A program made the translations under genes and the position numbers. 51,471 nt of DNA. Origin: Mariprofundaceae bacterium. Lineage in GTDB: Bacteria > Pseudomonadota > Zetaproteobacteria > Mariprofundales > Mariprofundaceae. The notes beneath the pieces are model-generated. The model made no database searches, was not told the origin of the DNA, and saw nothing but the letters and a program-made list of their open reading frames with translations. This document shows, in pieces, positions 1 through 9,119 of the stretch. Numbering within the stretch: the first letter of the stretch is position 1; the number at the start of each line of letters is the position of its first letter. The stretch is from positions 1 to 51,471 of the forward strand of contig WFOJ01000096.1 in NCBI GenBank assembly GCA_015488125.1, written 5' to 3'.

Positions 1-1128
1 CGCAAAAACGCCGCGATCATCCACCGGATTGAAAACGGGCAGACCATATTTCATACCCACCACATAGTCTTCCTGACCATGGCCTGGCGCTGTATGAACG
101 CAGCCGGTACCGGCATCCAGCGTAACGTGATCGCCGAGAATCACCGGCACTTCGAGATCCAGCCAGGGATGCTGGAAACACCGATGTTCCAGCGCTGCTG
201 CCGACAGCCGCTGGATCACTTCACCCTGCATGTCAAGCTGCTGCAACACCTCTTCATACAAGCCATCGGCCAGCAGCAGTACATCGCCAGCATGCAGCGG
301 TGTTGCGCCGGGTTGCGTGATGCGAACCGCCACATATGCCATGTGCTCACCCAGGGCAATAGCCTGATTGGCCGGCAAGGTCCACGGTGTCGTCGTCCAG
401 ATGACCGCCAGCACCCGCCCGCTGATGTCAGCTGGCAACACATCATTCATCGGAGTGGTGGCAGCAAAAGCCACAAACACGGCAGGCGAGCGATGTTCGG
501 CATATTCTACTTCTGCCTCAGCCAGTGCCGTATGACAGGAAGGACACCAATGCACAGGCTTGGCGCCACGATACAGCCCGCCATTAGCCAGAAAACGGCC
601 AATTTCGCGCACCGTATTGGCCTCAAAGGCATAATCCATGGTGATATAGGGATGATCCCAGTCACCGGTAATGCCCAGACGTTTGAAATCTTCGCGTTGC
701 AAGTCGATCTGCGTTTGCGCATATTCGCGACACAGACGACGGAATTCAGCGGCGCTGACATCTTCCGGTTTGCGTTTTTTCTTGCGCAGCTTCTCTTCCA
801 CTTTCAATTCGATCGGCAAGCCATGACAATCCCAGCCCGGCACATAAGGTGCATCAAAGCCCATCATCGAACGCGAACGCACCACAATATCTTTCAGCAC
901 CTTGTTGACAGCATGACCAATATGAATGCTGCCATTGGCATAAGGTGGGCCATCGTGCAGCACGAAACGCGGTGAACCCTTGCGTGCCTGGCGAATACGG
1001 GCATGCAAATCATCATCCTGCCATTGTTGTAAAATAGCAGGTTCACGTTTAGGCAGGTTGCCACGCATGGGAAAATCCGTTTGGGGCAGGAACACGGTCG
1101 AGCGATAGTCAAAAGCAGAATCGGACAA
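1..1128 (-). CDS. ileS: Isoleucyl-tRNA synthetase, N-terminal part (runs off the window)
   Basis: This gene charges tRNA-Ile with isoleucine in the cytoplasm. The 376 codons in the window match the start of bacterial IleS: an N-terminal block ending DFPMRGNLPKREP, the class I signature PPYANGSIHIGH (HIGH at about residues 69-72), VPGWDCHGLPIELK, and the start of the CP1 editing domain with WTTTPWTLPAN and GDHVTLDAGTG. I chose a TTG start at 1128. An in-frame TGA lies just upstream, GAGGA sits seven bases before the TTG, and the resulting MSDSAFDYRSTVFLP matches the family N-terminus. The first ATG, at 1068, would remove about 20 conserved residues. The gene is truncated at position 1 by the window edge only. 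It lies downstream of the polysaccharide cluster in the same direction, after a gap of about 320 bp. Confidence 0.97.
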   Translation of the reverse strand, partial: MSDSAFDYRSTVFLPQTDFPMRGNLPKREPAILQQWQDDDLHARIRQARKGSPRFVLHDGPPYANGSIHIGHAVNKVLKDIVVRSRSMMGFDAPYVPGWDCHGLPIELKVEEKLRKKKRKPEDVSAAEFRRLCREYAQTQIDLQREDFKRLGITGDWDHPYITMDYAFEANTVREIGRFLANGGLYRGAKPVHWCPSCHTALAEAEVEYAEHRSPAVFVAFAATTPMNDVLPADISGRVLAVIWTTTPWTLPANQAIALGEHMAYVAVRITQPGATPLHAGDVLLLADGLYEEVLQQLDMQGEVIQRLSAAALEHRCFQHPWLDLEVPVILGDHVTLDAGTGCVHTAPGHGQEDYVVGMKYGLPVFNPVDDRGVFA

Positions 1129-1451
1129 TGCAAATCCTCACACAGGTCTGGCATGAAACACGACGAAGACTTCGTCGCCAATAGCGGACAACACACAGCC
1201 GTCCCCGTCCATGCGGGAACAAACGTGCAGGCTCCGCTTCATACATTCATGCCAAAGCCAGAAAATGGGCCGCAGTATAAGCAATTTCGCGGTAATGTAT
1301 AATAGGAAATGAATCGCTCTTTGCGTCACTCAAGGCCAGTGATGAAGTACTTGCCACAACCGCAAGGATACGTCGGTCAGAAAATATTGTCCGCCACCTT
1401 ACCCGTTAAAACTGTTACAAGTCTAACGGACAAGCATCGAACTCAGCAGAT
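1129..1451 (-). promoter_or_regulatory. ileS upstream region with a perfect palindrome
   Basis: This gap of about 320 bp between the last glycosyltransferase gene and ileS has no convincing gene. At 1161-1177 it holds an odd palindrome, CGACGAAG-A-CTTCGTCG, with 8-bp arms around one base, about 33 bp before the ileS start. Further upstream, near 1290-1305, the minus strand reads TATTATACAT and TTATACT, which could be -10 elements, but no good -35 is seen at the right spacing. The palindrome could be an operator or only a small hairpin. A 63-codon frame on the minus strand here resembles no family I know and is not called. Confidence 0.35.
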
Positions 1452-2645
1452 TCAATGCCTGGGCCTTCTCCCCAAAACATCCTCTATGCCCGCATTATTT
1501 GTCAACCTGACATAATACGTACGTAATGCTTGATACACCACATTGGCATCAAACAGTTGTTCTGCCCGTTTTTTTGCTTTTTCACCCATTATTCGGCATT
1601 GCCGAGGATTACCCAGGAACGTCTTGATGCATGCCAGCAATTCCTGAACATCACCTGCCGGAAACAGCAATCCCGTCTCTCCATCAACAATAGCATCAAT
1701 CAAACCTGAAATACGTGTACCAATAGCGGGTAATCCACAGGCAGCGGCCTCAATAACAACGCTTCCAAAGCCTTCGCGATAGCTGGGTAAACAAAATACA
1801 TCCGCCGCCATAAACATCTGTTCGGGCTGAGCGACAAAACCGGTAACATGCAGCCGCTCACGACATTCCCCGATCCGCGCATAGACTTCCGGAAGTATGT
1901 TCCCTTCATCAGGGCCGGCCAGAATCAGATGTGCCTGTTTGTCTGGCAACAACGCGAAGGCATCAACCAGATCAAGAATGCCTTTATCCCTGTGTAGTCT
2001 TCCAAGATACAGGAAAACGATCCTGTCGAGCGGAATTCCCAGTTCAGCACGAATGTTTTTTCTTGTTGTTGTATCAGGATGAAATCTTGATATATCGACA
2101 CCAGAAAGCGAGCCGTTGCCCAGCACCGGCAACGCATTGCCACACACTTTAATTCCCTGCTTTTCAAGAAATTTCGACTGAGAGTGACTATCCGTCATGC
2201 ACACAGTGTTCAGCATAACAATCAGACGATCTATTCCCTGATATATCCTGCGGATCACCCCTTGCTTTGTTGCCCACACTTGTCCTGTAAACGTGTGTAG
2301 TCTCACCGGAACCCTGCACAAAAAACCAGCGATTGCGGCCAACAGGCCAGCTTTGGGCATAATGGAATGGACAATATCAGGTTGAATATCCTGAAAAACC
2401 TTGTACAAGGCTAACAAAGCTTTCAGATCAGTCCACGGTGACACCTTGCGTTCCAGATCCAGGTCGATCCAATGCACATGGGGATAGTCTTTGCTGTTTT
2501 CAGATACATCCTTTCCCACAACCCAAGTTTCAAAATCCTCAGGCATGCGTCGCAAGGTATTGGCAAGATGCCATGGCACAACATAGGAAGCTGTTACGAC
2601 GCGAACAACCCGTAACCTGTGCGCTGATGACTTAGCAGCTGACAT
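1452..2645 (-). CDS. Glycosyltransferase family 4 (GT-B fold)
   Basis: This 397-residue protein is a likely retaining, GT4-type glycosyltransferase that adds a sugar to the lipid-linked polysaccharide repeat on the cytoplasmic face of the inner membrane. The N-terminal half has VRVVTASYVVPWHLANTLR and HSIMPKAGLLAAIAGFLCRV, typical of the acceptor domain. The C-terminal half has LGRLHRDKGILDLVDAFALL and the E-x7-E nucleotide-sugar signature within REGFGSVVIEAAACGLPAIG. Family length is normal. The ATG start at 2645 lies inside the 3' end of a truncated epimerase fragment on the same strand. It is the last gene of the cluster. Donor and acceptor sugars cannot be read from sequence. Confidence 0.88.
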   Translation of the reverse strand: MSAAKSSAHRLRVVRVVTASYVVPWHLANTLRRMPEDFETWVVGKDVSENSKDYPHVHWIDLDLERKVSPWTDLKALLALYKVFQDIQPDIVHSIMPKAGLLAAIAGFLCRVPVRLHTFTGQVWATKQGVIRRIYQGIDRLIVMLNTVCMTDSHSQSKFLEKQGIKVCGNALPVLGNGSLSGVDISRFHPDTTTRKNIRAELGIPLDRIVFLYLGRLHRDKGILDLVDAFALLPDKQAHLILAGPDEGNILPEVYARIGECRERLHVTGFVAQPEQMFMAADVFCLPSYREGFGSVVIEAAACGLPAIGTRISGLIDAIVDGETGLLFPAGDVQELLACIKTFLGNPRQCRIMGEKAKKRAEQLFDANVVYQALRTYYVRLTNNAGIEDVLGRRPRH

Positions 2646-2850
2646 GCCGCCAAGCCTTAACCAGTTCGCTTATACCTTGCGCTGGTATTCGTTTCGTTTC
2701 GCACAAATCACCGATATATCGGATGATGCCTGGCAGTGGCAATCCATCAACTTTTCGAGTCAGATAACGTACTTCATCGTCCAGTGCTACATGCCGTACG
2801 ACCAGATGACGACCAACAAAGCCCGTTTCGCCTGTTACTGCTATCTTCAT
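2632..2850 (-). pseudogene. Truncated NAD-dependent epimerase/dehydratase (N-terminal fragment)
   Basis: Seventy-two codons begin with MKIAVTGETGFVGRHLV, the Rossmann GxxGxxG start of extended short-chain epimerases (GalE/WbpV/WcaG type), and continue through YLTRKV and IIRYIGDL. The reading frame then stops, where a full enzyme would have about 300 residues including the YxxxK catalytic motif. The fragment overlaps the start of the next glycosyltransferase by 14 bp and follows the preceding glycosyltransferase by 27 bp. This looks like a gene cut off when the downstream glycosyltransferase was joined to the cluster. No enzyme activity is expected, because the substrate half is missing. Confidence 0.72.
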
Positions 2851-2877
2851 GATCGAAATTCACGCTCATGCCGCATA

Positions 2878-4131
2878 TTACACGTGTTGATCAATCACAT
2901 TCTCCAGAAAATCCAAAAGTGTTATTGCCAGTGTTTCATGCGACCATGGCAGAATGATATCTCTACTGACACCCCGAGGGCATTTCTGCTGCCATTTTTT
3001 CAGTATTTCTGAAACTTCCCCTGAAGTGTTGGCGACTGCGCCCGTATTCAGGCTTTCGATCATTTCGGATGCCACATTGCCCCTTGGTCCCAGGGCAATA
3101 ATTGGTCTCCCTGAAGCCAGGTATTCGAAAAGCTTGCCCGTATAAACACCGCGCTGCCTGGGATCATTCCACAAGGCCAATAGCAACGCATCTGCCTCAC
3201 GTTGCAGACGAAGCGCATCTTCCCGTGGCACGGGATCGTGAAAAAACACCTTGTCGGTTACGCCATACGCCCTGGCCTTCATTTCGGCATACCCAAACTG
3301 CCTGCCATAAAAATGAACCTGAATCTCAGGCATTTGAGCAATCGCGGCAAATAATGGTGAAACATCCTGTTTTTCACCGTAAAGGATGCCCGTATAAACA
3401 ATTTGGAAACACTTATCCTCATGTTTTTTCAATGATGCCACTGATGCATCGCATACATCATCTGGATCCCAACCATTGGGCAAGGTCAGAACAGCTTGCT
3501 CATAGCGTTTGCGTAATGAATCAGCCAGAGGAACAGAAACAGTCACCAGACCCGACGAGCAAGAAAGAAGCCTTTTCTCCCAATTAGCATCAAGCCAGCG
3601 ACGCCAGCGAGGCAGGAAATCCAGGTAATGGTTACCGCTCCACAGGTCACGAAACTCAACAACCAGGGGGACATCGTAGATGTTGGCGAGTTTTTTCCCG
3701 AGAATCAGGGAGGAGTGAGGGGGAGCAGAAGCATAAATGACATCTGGTTTCCACCCGTTAAGCTGATCGCAAACGGTGCGAATGGCTGGTCGCACCCAGC
3801 CTCGCTGGCCATCCGGCCAATGAAGCAGCGTTCGGTACCAGGTTTCGAAGGTCCCCGGGGATCCACTACTGCCTCCAGAGGAATTAGCAGCTTTCCCCAA
3901 AGCCATACGCAAAAAAGCGCGAGCTAAACCATCAATGTCCACCCACGAAGAACGTATCACGCGCTCTTCCGGGAGTTCGCAGCGTATAGCTTCAGGATAG
4001 GGCTGCGGTGCGGCTGTTACCACGCGAACATCTGCGCCTTGCCTTAACAGCCATTTGCTGAGTTTCCCCCCTCGCACGGCAGCAATATTATTGTAGGGTG
4101 GGTAGAAAAAGGAAAGATAAAGAATTCTCAC
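2878..4131 (-). CDS. Glycosyltransferase family 4, WbuB-like
   Basis: This 417-residue GT-B glycosyltransferase probably acts in repeat-unit assembly. The start MRILYLSFFYPPYNNIAAVRG is typical of WbuB/WcaI-type enzymes, in which a glycine-rich acceptor loop follows the first strand. The middle has DVIYASAPPHSSLILGKKLA and VVEFRDLW. The C-terminal domain has IVYTGILYGEKQD and GKLFEYLASGRPIIALG, which binds the nucleotide sugar. The start codon is GTG at 4131, overlapping the asnB stop in a GTGA arrangement, so the two are probably translationally coupled. Substrates are unknown. Confidence 0.88.
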   Translation of the reverse strand: MRILYLSFFYPPYNNIAAVRGGKLSKWLLRQGADVRVVTAAPQPYPEAIRCELPEERVIRSSWVDIDGLARAFLRMALGKAANSSGGSSGSPGTFETWYRTLLHWPDGQRGWVRPAIRTVCDQLNGWKPDVIYASAPPHSSLILGKKLANIYDVPLVVEFRDLWSGNHYLDFLPRWRRWLDANWEKRLLSCSSGLVTVSVPLADSLRKRYEQAVLTLPNGWDPDDVCDASVASLKKHEDKCFQIVYTGILYGEKQDVSPLFAAIAQMPEIQVHFYGRQFGYAEMKARAYGVTDKVFFHDPVPREDALRLQREADALLLALWNDPRQRGVYTGKLFEYLASGRPIIALGPRGNVASEMIESLNTGAVANTSGEVSEILKKWQQKCPRGVSRDIILPWSHETLAITLLDFLENVIDQHV

Positions 4132-6074
4132 GGTGTGGATTCCAGGCGAATGGAAAACGTCTTAACCCACCGGATCAAATTCAGCCATCGCCAGGTTTGC
4201 CAGTCAAAATCGCGCTGTCCCACCAATATCTCTTGCCATGTCTGGAGCATCGCTGTTTTGCTCAGGCATGGCATACAATCAGCTTCATGCAGCGTCTCCT
4301 CCACCCAGGGACGCAGTTCCTCCAGCCATTGCCTCTCCGGTGTAGCAAAACCGACCTTGTCCCGGCGATCCAGAATGTTATCCGGCACTATGCCGCGCAT
4401 AGCTTGCTTGAATACAGATTTTGTCTGGCCGGTGCCATCAATCAGGTAGCTTTCCGGAAGGGATAACGCGAACGCCGCCATCTCACGAGTCAGGAACGGT
4501 ACCCGGCTTTCGATGGAAAAGCGCATGGAATTCCTGTCACCATGCCGCAGTAATGCCGGTAGTCCGCGACGGGTTAATTGCCGTGCCAGTTCCTCGCGTA
4601 CATAATAACGGCTTTGGAAGCCTTCTTTGATGACTGGAAGATTGGTTCGAAGCTTGTGTTCTTGCAGCCAATCCTTGTTCAGCCAGGGAGGAGTGACCGA
4701 GCCACGACCGATGGAACGAAGTGCGGGATAAAGGCAAGCAGGTGTAAACTGAGCCACCAGACGCTTGAATACATCCGCCTTCGAACGATCAGGCCAACGA
4801 CTTGTCGCCTGAAAAAAACGCCATGCCTCCAGAACCTGGCCAGCCATGATCAGACTTTTAAGACGCTCTGCGGGAAAACCCATGTAGCCTGCGAACATCT
4901 CATCAGCGCCCTGTCCGTCAAGCGTTACAGTAACACCAGCTTCGCGGGCAAGGCGAAACACCCGGTATTGCGCATAGATGCTCGTGCTACCAAACGGCTC
5001 GCCCTGAGCCTGGATCAGATCATCCAGATCGTCCGTCAATTCCCGCGGACCAATACGCACTTTATATGCCTTGGAGCCAACATGATGAATAACGGTATCG
5101 GCCCAGGCCTCTTCATCTACCTCAGTTCCTGCCGCCACGTAGGTAAACGTCTTCAGTGGCATGTCCGGTTCCAGGTGACGGATGGCACAGGTCACGGCGG
5201 AGGAATCCACACCCCCGGAAAGCGCCGCGCCCAATGGTACATCGCTGCGCAGGTGCAGCCGCACATTCTTCAAAAACAGCTCGCGCAGCGCCTCAGCCGC
5301 CTCGGAAAAACTCAATGATGAGGTTCTGGTCAAATCCGGCTTCCAGTAGCGTTGCTGTTCGATAACCTCACCGGTATTTGTATCGATGGTCATGCAATGT
5401 CCTGGTGGAAGATGCAAAACTCCTTCCACCATGGTTTCATCCTGCGAGTCATAATCGCCAAAGATAAGATAATCATAGATGCGTTGCGGATCAGCCTTGC
5501 ACTCTACCGCAGGAGACCGCAACATCACAGGCAACTCGGAAGCAAAAAAGCATTGCCCGGATTTCGCTGCGGCATAATACAGCGGCTTGATGCCAAAGTG
5601 ATCCCGAATCAGGTACAGCTTTTTCTCCCTGTCGTCGTGAATCGCCATGGCAAACATGCCGGAAAAGCGGTTCAGGCACGCCAGCCCCCAACAGGCAAAA
5701 GCCTGAAGAACCACCTCGCTATCGGTATCTGTCCTAAATCGAACGCCCTGCGACCTCAGCTCTTCGCGCAATTCCAGATAGTTGTAAACCTCTCCGTTAA
5801 ACGAGAGCCGAAAACGACCATCCTCGGTCATCATCGGCTGTTTTCCAAGTGGGGAGAGGTCGAGAATCGAGAGCCGAACATGTCCGATAAACAGCGGTAC
5901 ATCGTCCCTCAGCTCATGTTCCCGCTCACACCATCGGCCATCTGCTAACTGAAACATCATGCCATGGTCATCAGGTCCACGGTGCCTTAACAAACGAAAA
6001 GCATCGGCAACCGTCTTCCGCACATTCCCCTGGGATCGCTCACCCCGCGACACCCAGCCGAAAATTCCACACAT
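4128..6074 (-). CDS. asnB: Asparagine synthase-type glutamine amidotransferase (sugar amidation likely)
   Basis: This 648-residue protein has an N-terminal class II glutaminase domain, MCGIFGWVS with nucleophile Cys2, RHRGPDD and the SFNGEVYNYLELR block. The ATP-pyrophosphatase synthetase domain carries ALSGGVDSSAV and LDGQGADEMFAGY. Free asparagine synthesis is the classical role of AsnB. Its position between glycosyltransferases suggests instead that it amidates a hexuronic acid of the polysaccharide, as proposed for WbpS- and WbmI-like proteins. That is inference from context. It is one of two AsnB-type genes in the cluster; the other is at 16565-18448. A 136-bp gap precedes it, and the next gene overlaps its stop codon. 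Confidence 0.9.
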   Translation of the reverse strand: MCGIFGWVSRGERSQGNVRKTVADAFRLLRHRGPDDHGMMFQLADGRWCEREHELRDDVPLFIGHVRLSILDLSPLGKQPMMTEDGRFRLSFNGEVYNYLELREELRSQGVRFRTDTDSEVVLQAFACWGLACLNRFSGMFAMAIHDDREKKLYLIRDHFGIKPLYYAAAKSGQCFFASELPVMLRSPAVECKADPQRIYDYLIFGDYDSQDETMVEGVLHLPPGHCMTIDTNTGEVIEQQRYWKPDLTRTSSLSFSEAAEALRELFLKNVRLHLRSDVPLGAALSGGVDSSAVTCAIRHLEPDMPLKTFTYVAAGTEVDEEAWADTVIHHVGSKAYKVRIGPRELTDDLDDLIQAQGEPFGSTSIYAQYRVFRLAREAGVTVTLDGQGADEMFAGYMGFPAERLKSLIMAGQVLEAWRFFQATSRWPDRSKADVFKRLVAQFTPACLYPALRSIGRGSVTPPWLNKDWLQEHKLRTNLPVIKEGFQSRYYVREELARQLTRRGLPALLRHGDRNSMRFSIESRVPFLTREMAAFALSLPESYLIDGTGQTKSVFKQAMRGIVPDNILDRRDKVGFATPERQWLEELRPWVEETLHEADCMPCLSKTAMLQTWQEILVGQRDFDWQTWRWLNLIRWVKTFSIRLESTP

Positions 6075-6210
6075 CTAATTGTTTGTGAGAATATCAACAG
6101 TACACTGGAGTGAGTTTTCAGTCACATACAGTATCCGGGCGGTGGGCCCCTGTGTCACTGCTACAGTTTTAAGTAATTTAAAACGAGTACTCATCAAGGA
6201 TACCGTCCCA

Positions 6211-7353
6211 TTATACCTGCCTGCTACCTTCGATATTCTTTGATGCCATGTATTCTCTTTTCATTTTATCCGCTATAAATATGGGATCATGCCATCGCTC
6301 CGCAAAACTCCGACTCTTCCGTCCAATGAGAGCCAGCCTTTCTTTTTTCTCCATTAAACAGCGTTTGAGTACCAAATAAATCGTATTTGGTTCAGCTTGA
6401 ATGACAGGCAGGTCTCCTCGCATGGTTTCGGGAATAAATTTCAGATCGGATTGGCGAATATAGGCAATCACAGGTTTTCCCAATGCCATGAACTCTAACG
6501 CCAATCCTCCATACCATCCAGCCAGCAACTGGTCGATCAGGATGTCCGCTTTCTCGTAATAGCTGCGGGCTTCGTCGTTTGACATACCTTCAACGAGAAC
6601 AAAGTCAAAATTCAGCCCTTCATCTTTCAAACGCCGTACTGCCGCCTCGATATAACGGGTGCCTTTAACCTGACGGTGGCTGGGCGCATGAAGCACCAGA
6701 GGGCGACAATTATCCGTGGAAACCGGTTTCCAGCTTTCCAGATCGACAGACGCATAGGGTAAGAACACTGCCCGCCTGGGGAGAACATGCAGCAAGTCTG
6801 GATTCAACGCATAAATGCGATCAGCATATTTATCGAATGCCCCTATTCGCTCCCGTTTTATCTGGTCTGATATGTTTGTGTAATAATCATCATCAACTTC
6901 TTTGGCAAATGTAATCGCAAAATGCTCCCGACAGTAGTCCCCTTGCCTGGCATCATCTCCCTGAAATGTCACCACGATCACCTTACCAAGCCACTTGAGA
7001 ATCTTGAGATCGAAGTTTTCAAAAACGCGCACATAAAGTTGATAAATCAACCTAAGCCATACAGGGAAGGCTTTCGCCCTGTTGCTATACAATGCCATTC
7101 GGGAAGGCATGATGGTTTGCCCGAAGTTGTAATGAATAACATCATAACGCAAAGCTCGCCAAAGCAGTCGCCAGCGCGCCAATTCGCCTCTGACGACCCC
7201 AGAACCTTCAGTCAACAGAACCTCATCAGCAGGATAGTTGAAGTAATTTTGTCGAAATACGATTAGCTTGCTATCAAGGCCAATCTTGCGTTCAGCCCGT
7301 GCCAGTTGAACCGCATGCCCACCTACCAGATCAGGGCAGTGAAGAACTTTCAT
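6211..7353 (-). CDS. Glycosyltransferase (GT4-like), paralogue of the one at 10540-11877
   Basis: This 380-residue GT-B-type protein starts MKVLHCPDLVGGHAVQLARAE. The C-terminal half has PLVLHAPSHRQVKGTRYIEA, then YYEKADILIDQLLAGWYGGL and LEFMALGKPVIAYI, which fit the donor-binding domain of GT4 enzymes. The same pattern (H-x-P-x-H-R-x2-K-G-T, AVRRLK-x-EG, ALGKPVI) recurs in the protein at 10540-11877, so the two are related copies with probably different acceptors. The ATG at 7353 overlaps the preceding methyltransferase stop as ATGA. Sugar specificity cannot be told. Confidence 0.8.
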   Translation of the reverse strand: MKVLHCPDLVGGHAVQLARAERKIGLDSKLIVFRQNYFNYPADEVLLTEGSGVVRGELARWRLLWRALRYDVIHYNFGQTIMPSRMALYSNRAKAFPVWLRLIYQLYVRVFENFDLKILKWLGKVIVVTFQGDDARQGDYCREHFAITFAKEVDDDYYTNISDQIKRERIGAFDKYADRIYALNPDLLHVLPRRAVFLPYASVDLESWKPVSTDNCRPLVLHAPSHRQVKGTRYIEAAVRRLKDEGLNFDFVLVEGMSNDEARSYYEKADILIDQLLAGWYGGLALEFMALGKPVIAYIRQSDLKFIPETMRGDLPVIQAEPNTIYLVLKRCLMEKKERLALIGRKSRSFAERWHDPIFIADKMKREYMASKNIEGSRQV

Positions 7354-8237
7354 TCAACCTTTTTACCTCGCATGGTAATTCCATAGTGATCGACAAACTC
7401 ATGGGTTATTTTTAACTTTGCATTCCGAAACCACTTGCGAATTTCTTCCAGTCTATGCCTTGAACATAGCTGTGGATGATACCAGTCATAATTGATAACA
7501 ATGTTTTCCTGTTCTGAAAGTTCAGGATTCCAAAAGCATTTCATGAAGAAATGATAGATAAAACGTTGTAAATCGTATTCGCCTGCCTCAATATCCAGAA
7601 TATCAACAGCAGGAGCCTGGAACTTCACATCAAGCGCACTGAGAGCCTTACCCAGTGCAGTGATCTGCTCGCAAGCCTTCAATGCATCCTCGTACGAAAG
7701 CCCTGCAATTCTTTCGCGTACAAAATCATCAACAAATTCTCTTACCGGCGCCTTCTGCTTATACACATAAATAGCAATTTCGCCGCCATCTTCGAGAATA
7801 GATGTGAGATTGGAAAAAGCACGCGCTGGATCACTCGTGTGATGCAATACTTCCTGGCAGTAAATAAAATCGAATCGGCCCAAATCACTCAGATCACCCA
7901 GCAAATCCTTATCGGCAAAACTTATATTGATGCTATCCTGAAGATTTTTCCGGGCAATATCAGCCGCTACCAAATCAACGCCCATGATATGGGTTTTGTC
8001 AGGGTCAGTATATTTTCGTAGTAATGCCGTAACCCTGCCATTGCCACAGCCGGCATCCAGGATGCTTTTTTTATCGGAGAGAAACCGTCTCAACGCATCG
8101 GGAGAATCAAATCCGTTACGGGACAAAATCCACTGAAAAATATCACTGCCTTCGGTGATAGTGCTCTCAAAAGCACAATTTTCATTATTGCTCCACTTAT
8201 CGTGAAAGCTTTTTTTTGTATTACATGAATCGCTCAT
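7350..8237 (-). CDS. Class I SAM-dependent methyltransferase
   Basis: This 295-residue protein has the SAM-binding motif I SILDAGCGNGRVTALL, an acidic motif II in IMGVDLVAADIA, and the post-motif FDFIYCQEVLHHTSDPARAF. These define a Rossmann-fold methyltransferase of the Methyltransf_11/25 type. In a polysaccharide cluster it probably O- or N-methylates a sugar or its substituent. The N-terminal SFHDKWSNN is a segment often seen in carbohydrate-cluster methyltransferases. Its stop codon overlaps the start of the next glycosyltransferase. The acceptor is unknown. Confidence 0.85.
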   Translation of the reverse strand: MSDSCNTKKSFHDKWSNNENCAFESTITEGSDIFQWILSRNGFDSPDALRRFLSDKKSILDAGCGNGRVTALLRKYTDPDKTHIMGVDLVAADIARKNLQDSINISFADKDLLGDLSDLGRFDFIYCQEVLHHTSDPARAFSNLTSILEDGGEIAIYVYKQKAPVREFVDDFVRERIAGLSYEDALKACEQITALGKALSALDVKFQAPAVDILDIEAGEYDLQRFIYHFFMKCFWNPELSEQENIVINYDWYHPQLCSRHRLEEIRKWFRNAKLKITHEFVDHYGITMRGKKVE

Positions 8238-8249
8238 ACTATTTCTCGT

Positions 8250-9119
8250 TTACAAAAGATCCTGAACGCCATCTTCAAAATGAACAACAGGATCCACAAG
8301 CAAAGACTTCATCTTTTTGATATCACCGATCAGGTTTCCCGATTCTGCAGATGGGTTAACTTCAAAAGTCGGTGTGGTATTCAGCTTTTCCCCAATAATC
8401 TCACATAACTCTCGTAGTGATAATGCATCAGGCCCTGCCACATTAAGGCGGTGACAACCTTTAAGCTTCAGAGCATGGGAAATAGCTCTGACCGCATCAG
8501 AAACATGAACAGGGTTGATATGCAACCCGTCGTTACCCTGAAGACGTACCGCTTTTCCATCCCTGATACTGTCAACCAGTCTGGGAATCAGCATGCTTCT
8601 TTTTTGTCCCTTGCCATAGACAAAAAAGAACCGAAGGAGGACGATATTCATGTAAGGCGCATAATTCTCTGCAAGCATTTCCGAGCAAAGCTTGCTCGAC
8701 AAATAGAAGCCAATGTTTCCACTGGCTGGAATGGTAATGCTTTCTTCCACGCTGTTTTCCGGAAATCCATACACGCCACCGCTGGATGCATAAATAAAGC
8801 TTTTTACCCCTGTTCTTCTGGCAAAGTCCAGAGCCTTGAGGACCTGAAAGGTATTTACCGAGAAAATATTGATTGCCTTATCGGGAAAATCACGAAAATA
8901 ATCCGACTGCGCCAGATACACGATTGCATCGGCTCGTTTTGGCAAGCTTCCGTCATCAAAGTCTTGTTCCAGGTCAATGCAGTGCCATGAGATGTCAGTT
9001 TTGTTGATCGCATGTTTTTTTCTTGAGACGGCGTGAATATTCCATGTGTCAGCCAGTTCTTTTACCAAATGCCGACCAATCAGTCCGCTAGCCCCTGTGA
9101 TGATCACCGTCTTACCCAT
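8250..9119 (-). CDS. NAD-dependent sugar epimerase/dehydratase (extended SDR)
   Basis: A complete extended SDR of 289 residues: the NAD-binding start GKTVIITGASGLIGRHLV, the strand SFIYASSGGVYG, the catalytic YxxxK in FYLSSKLCSE, and RFFFVYGKGQ before the substrate half. I start it at the ATG at 9119, which has AAAGGAG eight bases upstream. A longer frame reaching 9164 adds residues foreign to the family. It overlaps the end of wzx by 8 bp. It may epimerise, reduce or dehydrate a nucleotide sugar, and the substrate is not evident. It is separate from the truncated epimerase at 2632-2850. Confidence 0.86.
   Translation of the reverse strand: MGKTVIITGASGLIGRHLVKELADTWNIHAVSRKKHAINKTDISWHCIDLEQDFDDGSLPKRADAIVYLAQSDYFRDFPDKAINIFSVNTFQVLKALDFARRTGVKSFIYASSGGVYGFPENSVEESITIPASGNIGFYLSSKLCSEMLAENYAPYMNIVLLRFFFVYGKGQKRSMLIPRLVDSIRDGKAVRLQGNDGLHINPVHVSDAVRAISHALKLKGCHRLNVAGPDALSLRELCEIIGEKLNTTPTFEVNPSAESGNLIGDIKKMKSLLVDPVVHFEDGVQDLL

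Noticed and set aside
79..975. 298-codon open frame on the plus strand
   Set aside because: It is the complement of ileS; its translation resembles no protein family, while the minus strand encodes clear IleS motifs.
1138..1329. 63-codon minus-strand frame between the last glycosyltransferase and ileS
   Set aside because: No family resemblance, no good ribosome-binding site, and it runs through the palindrome. More likely non-coding leader.
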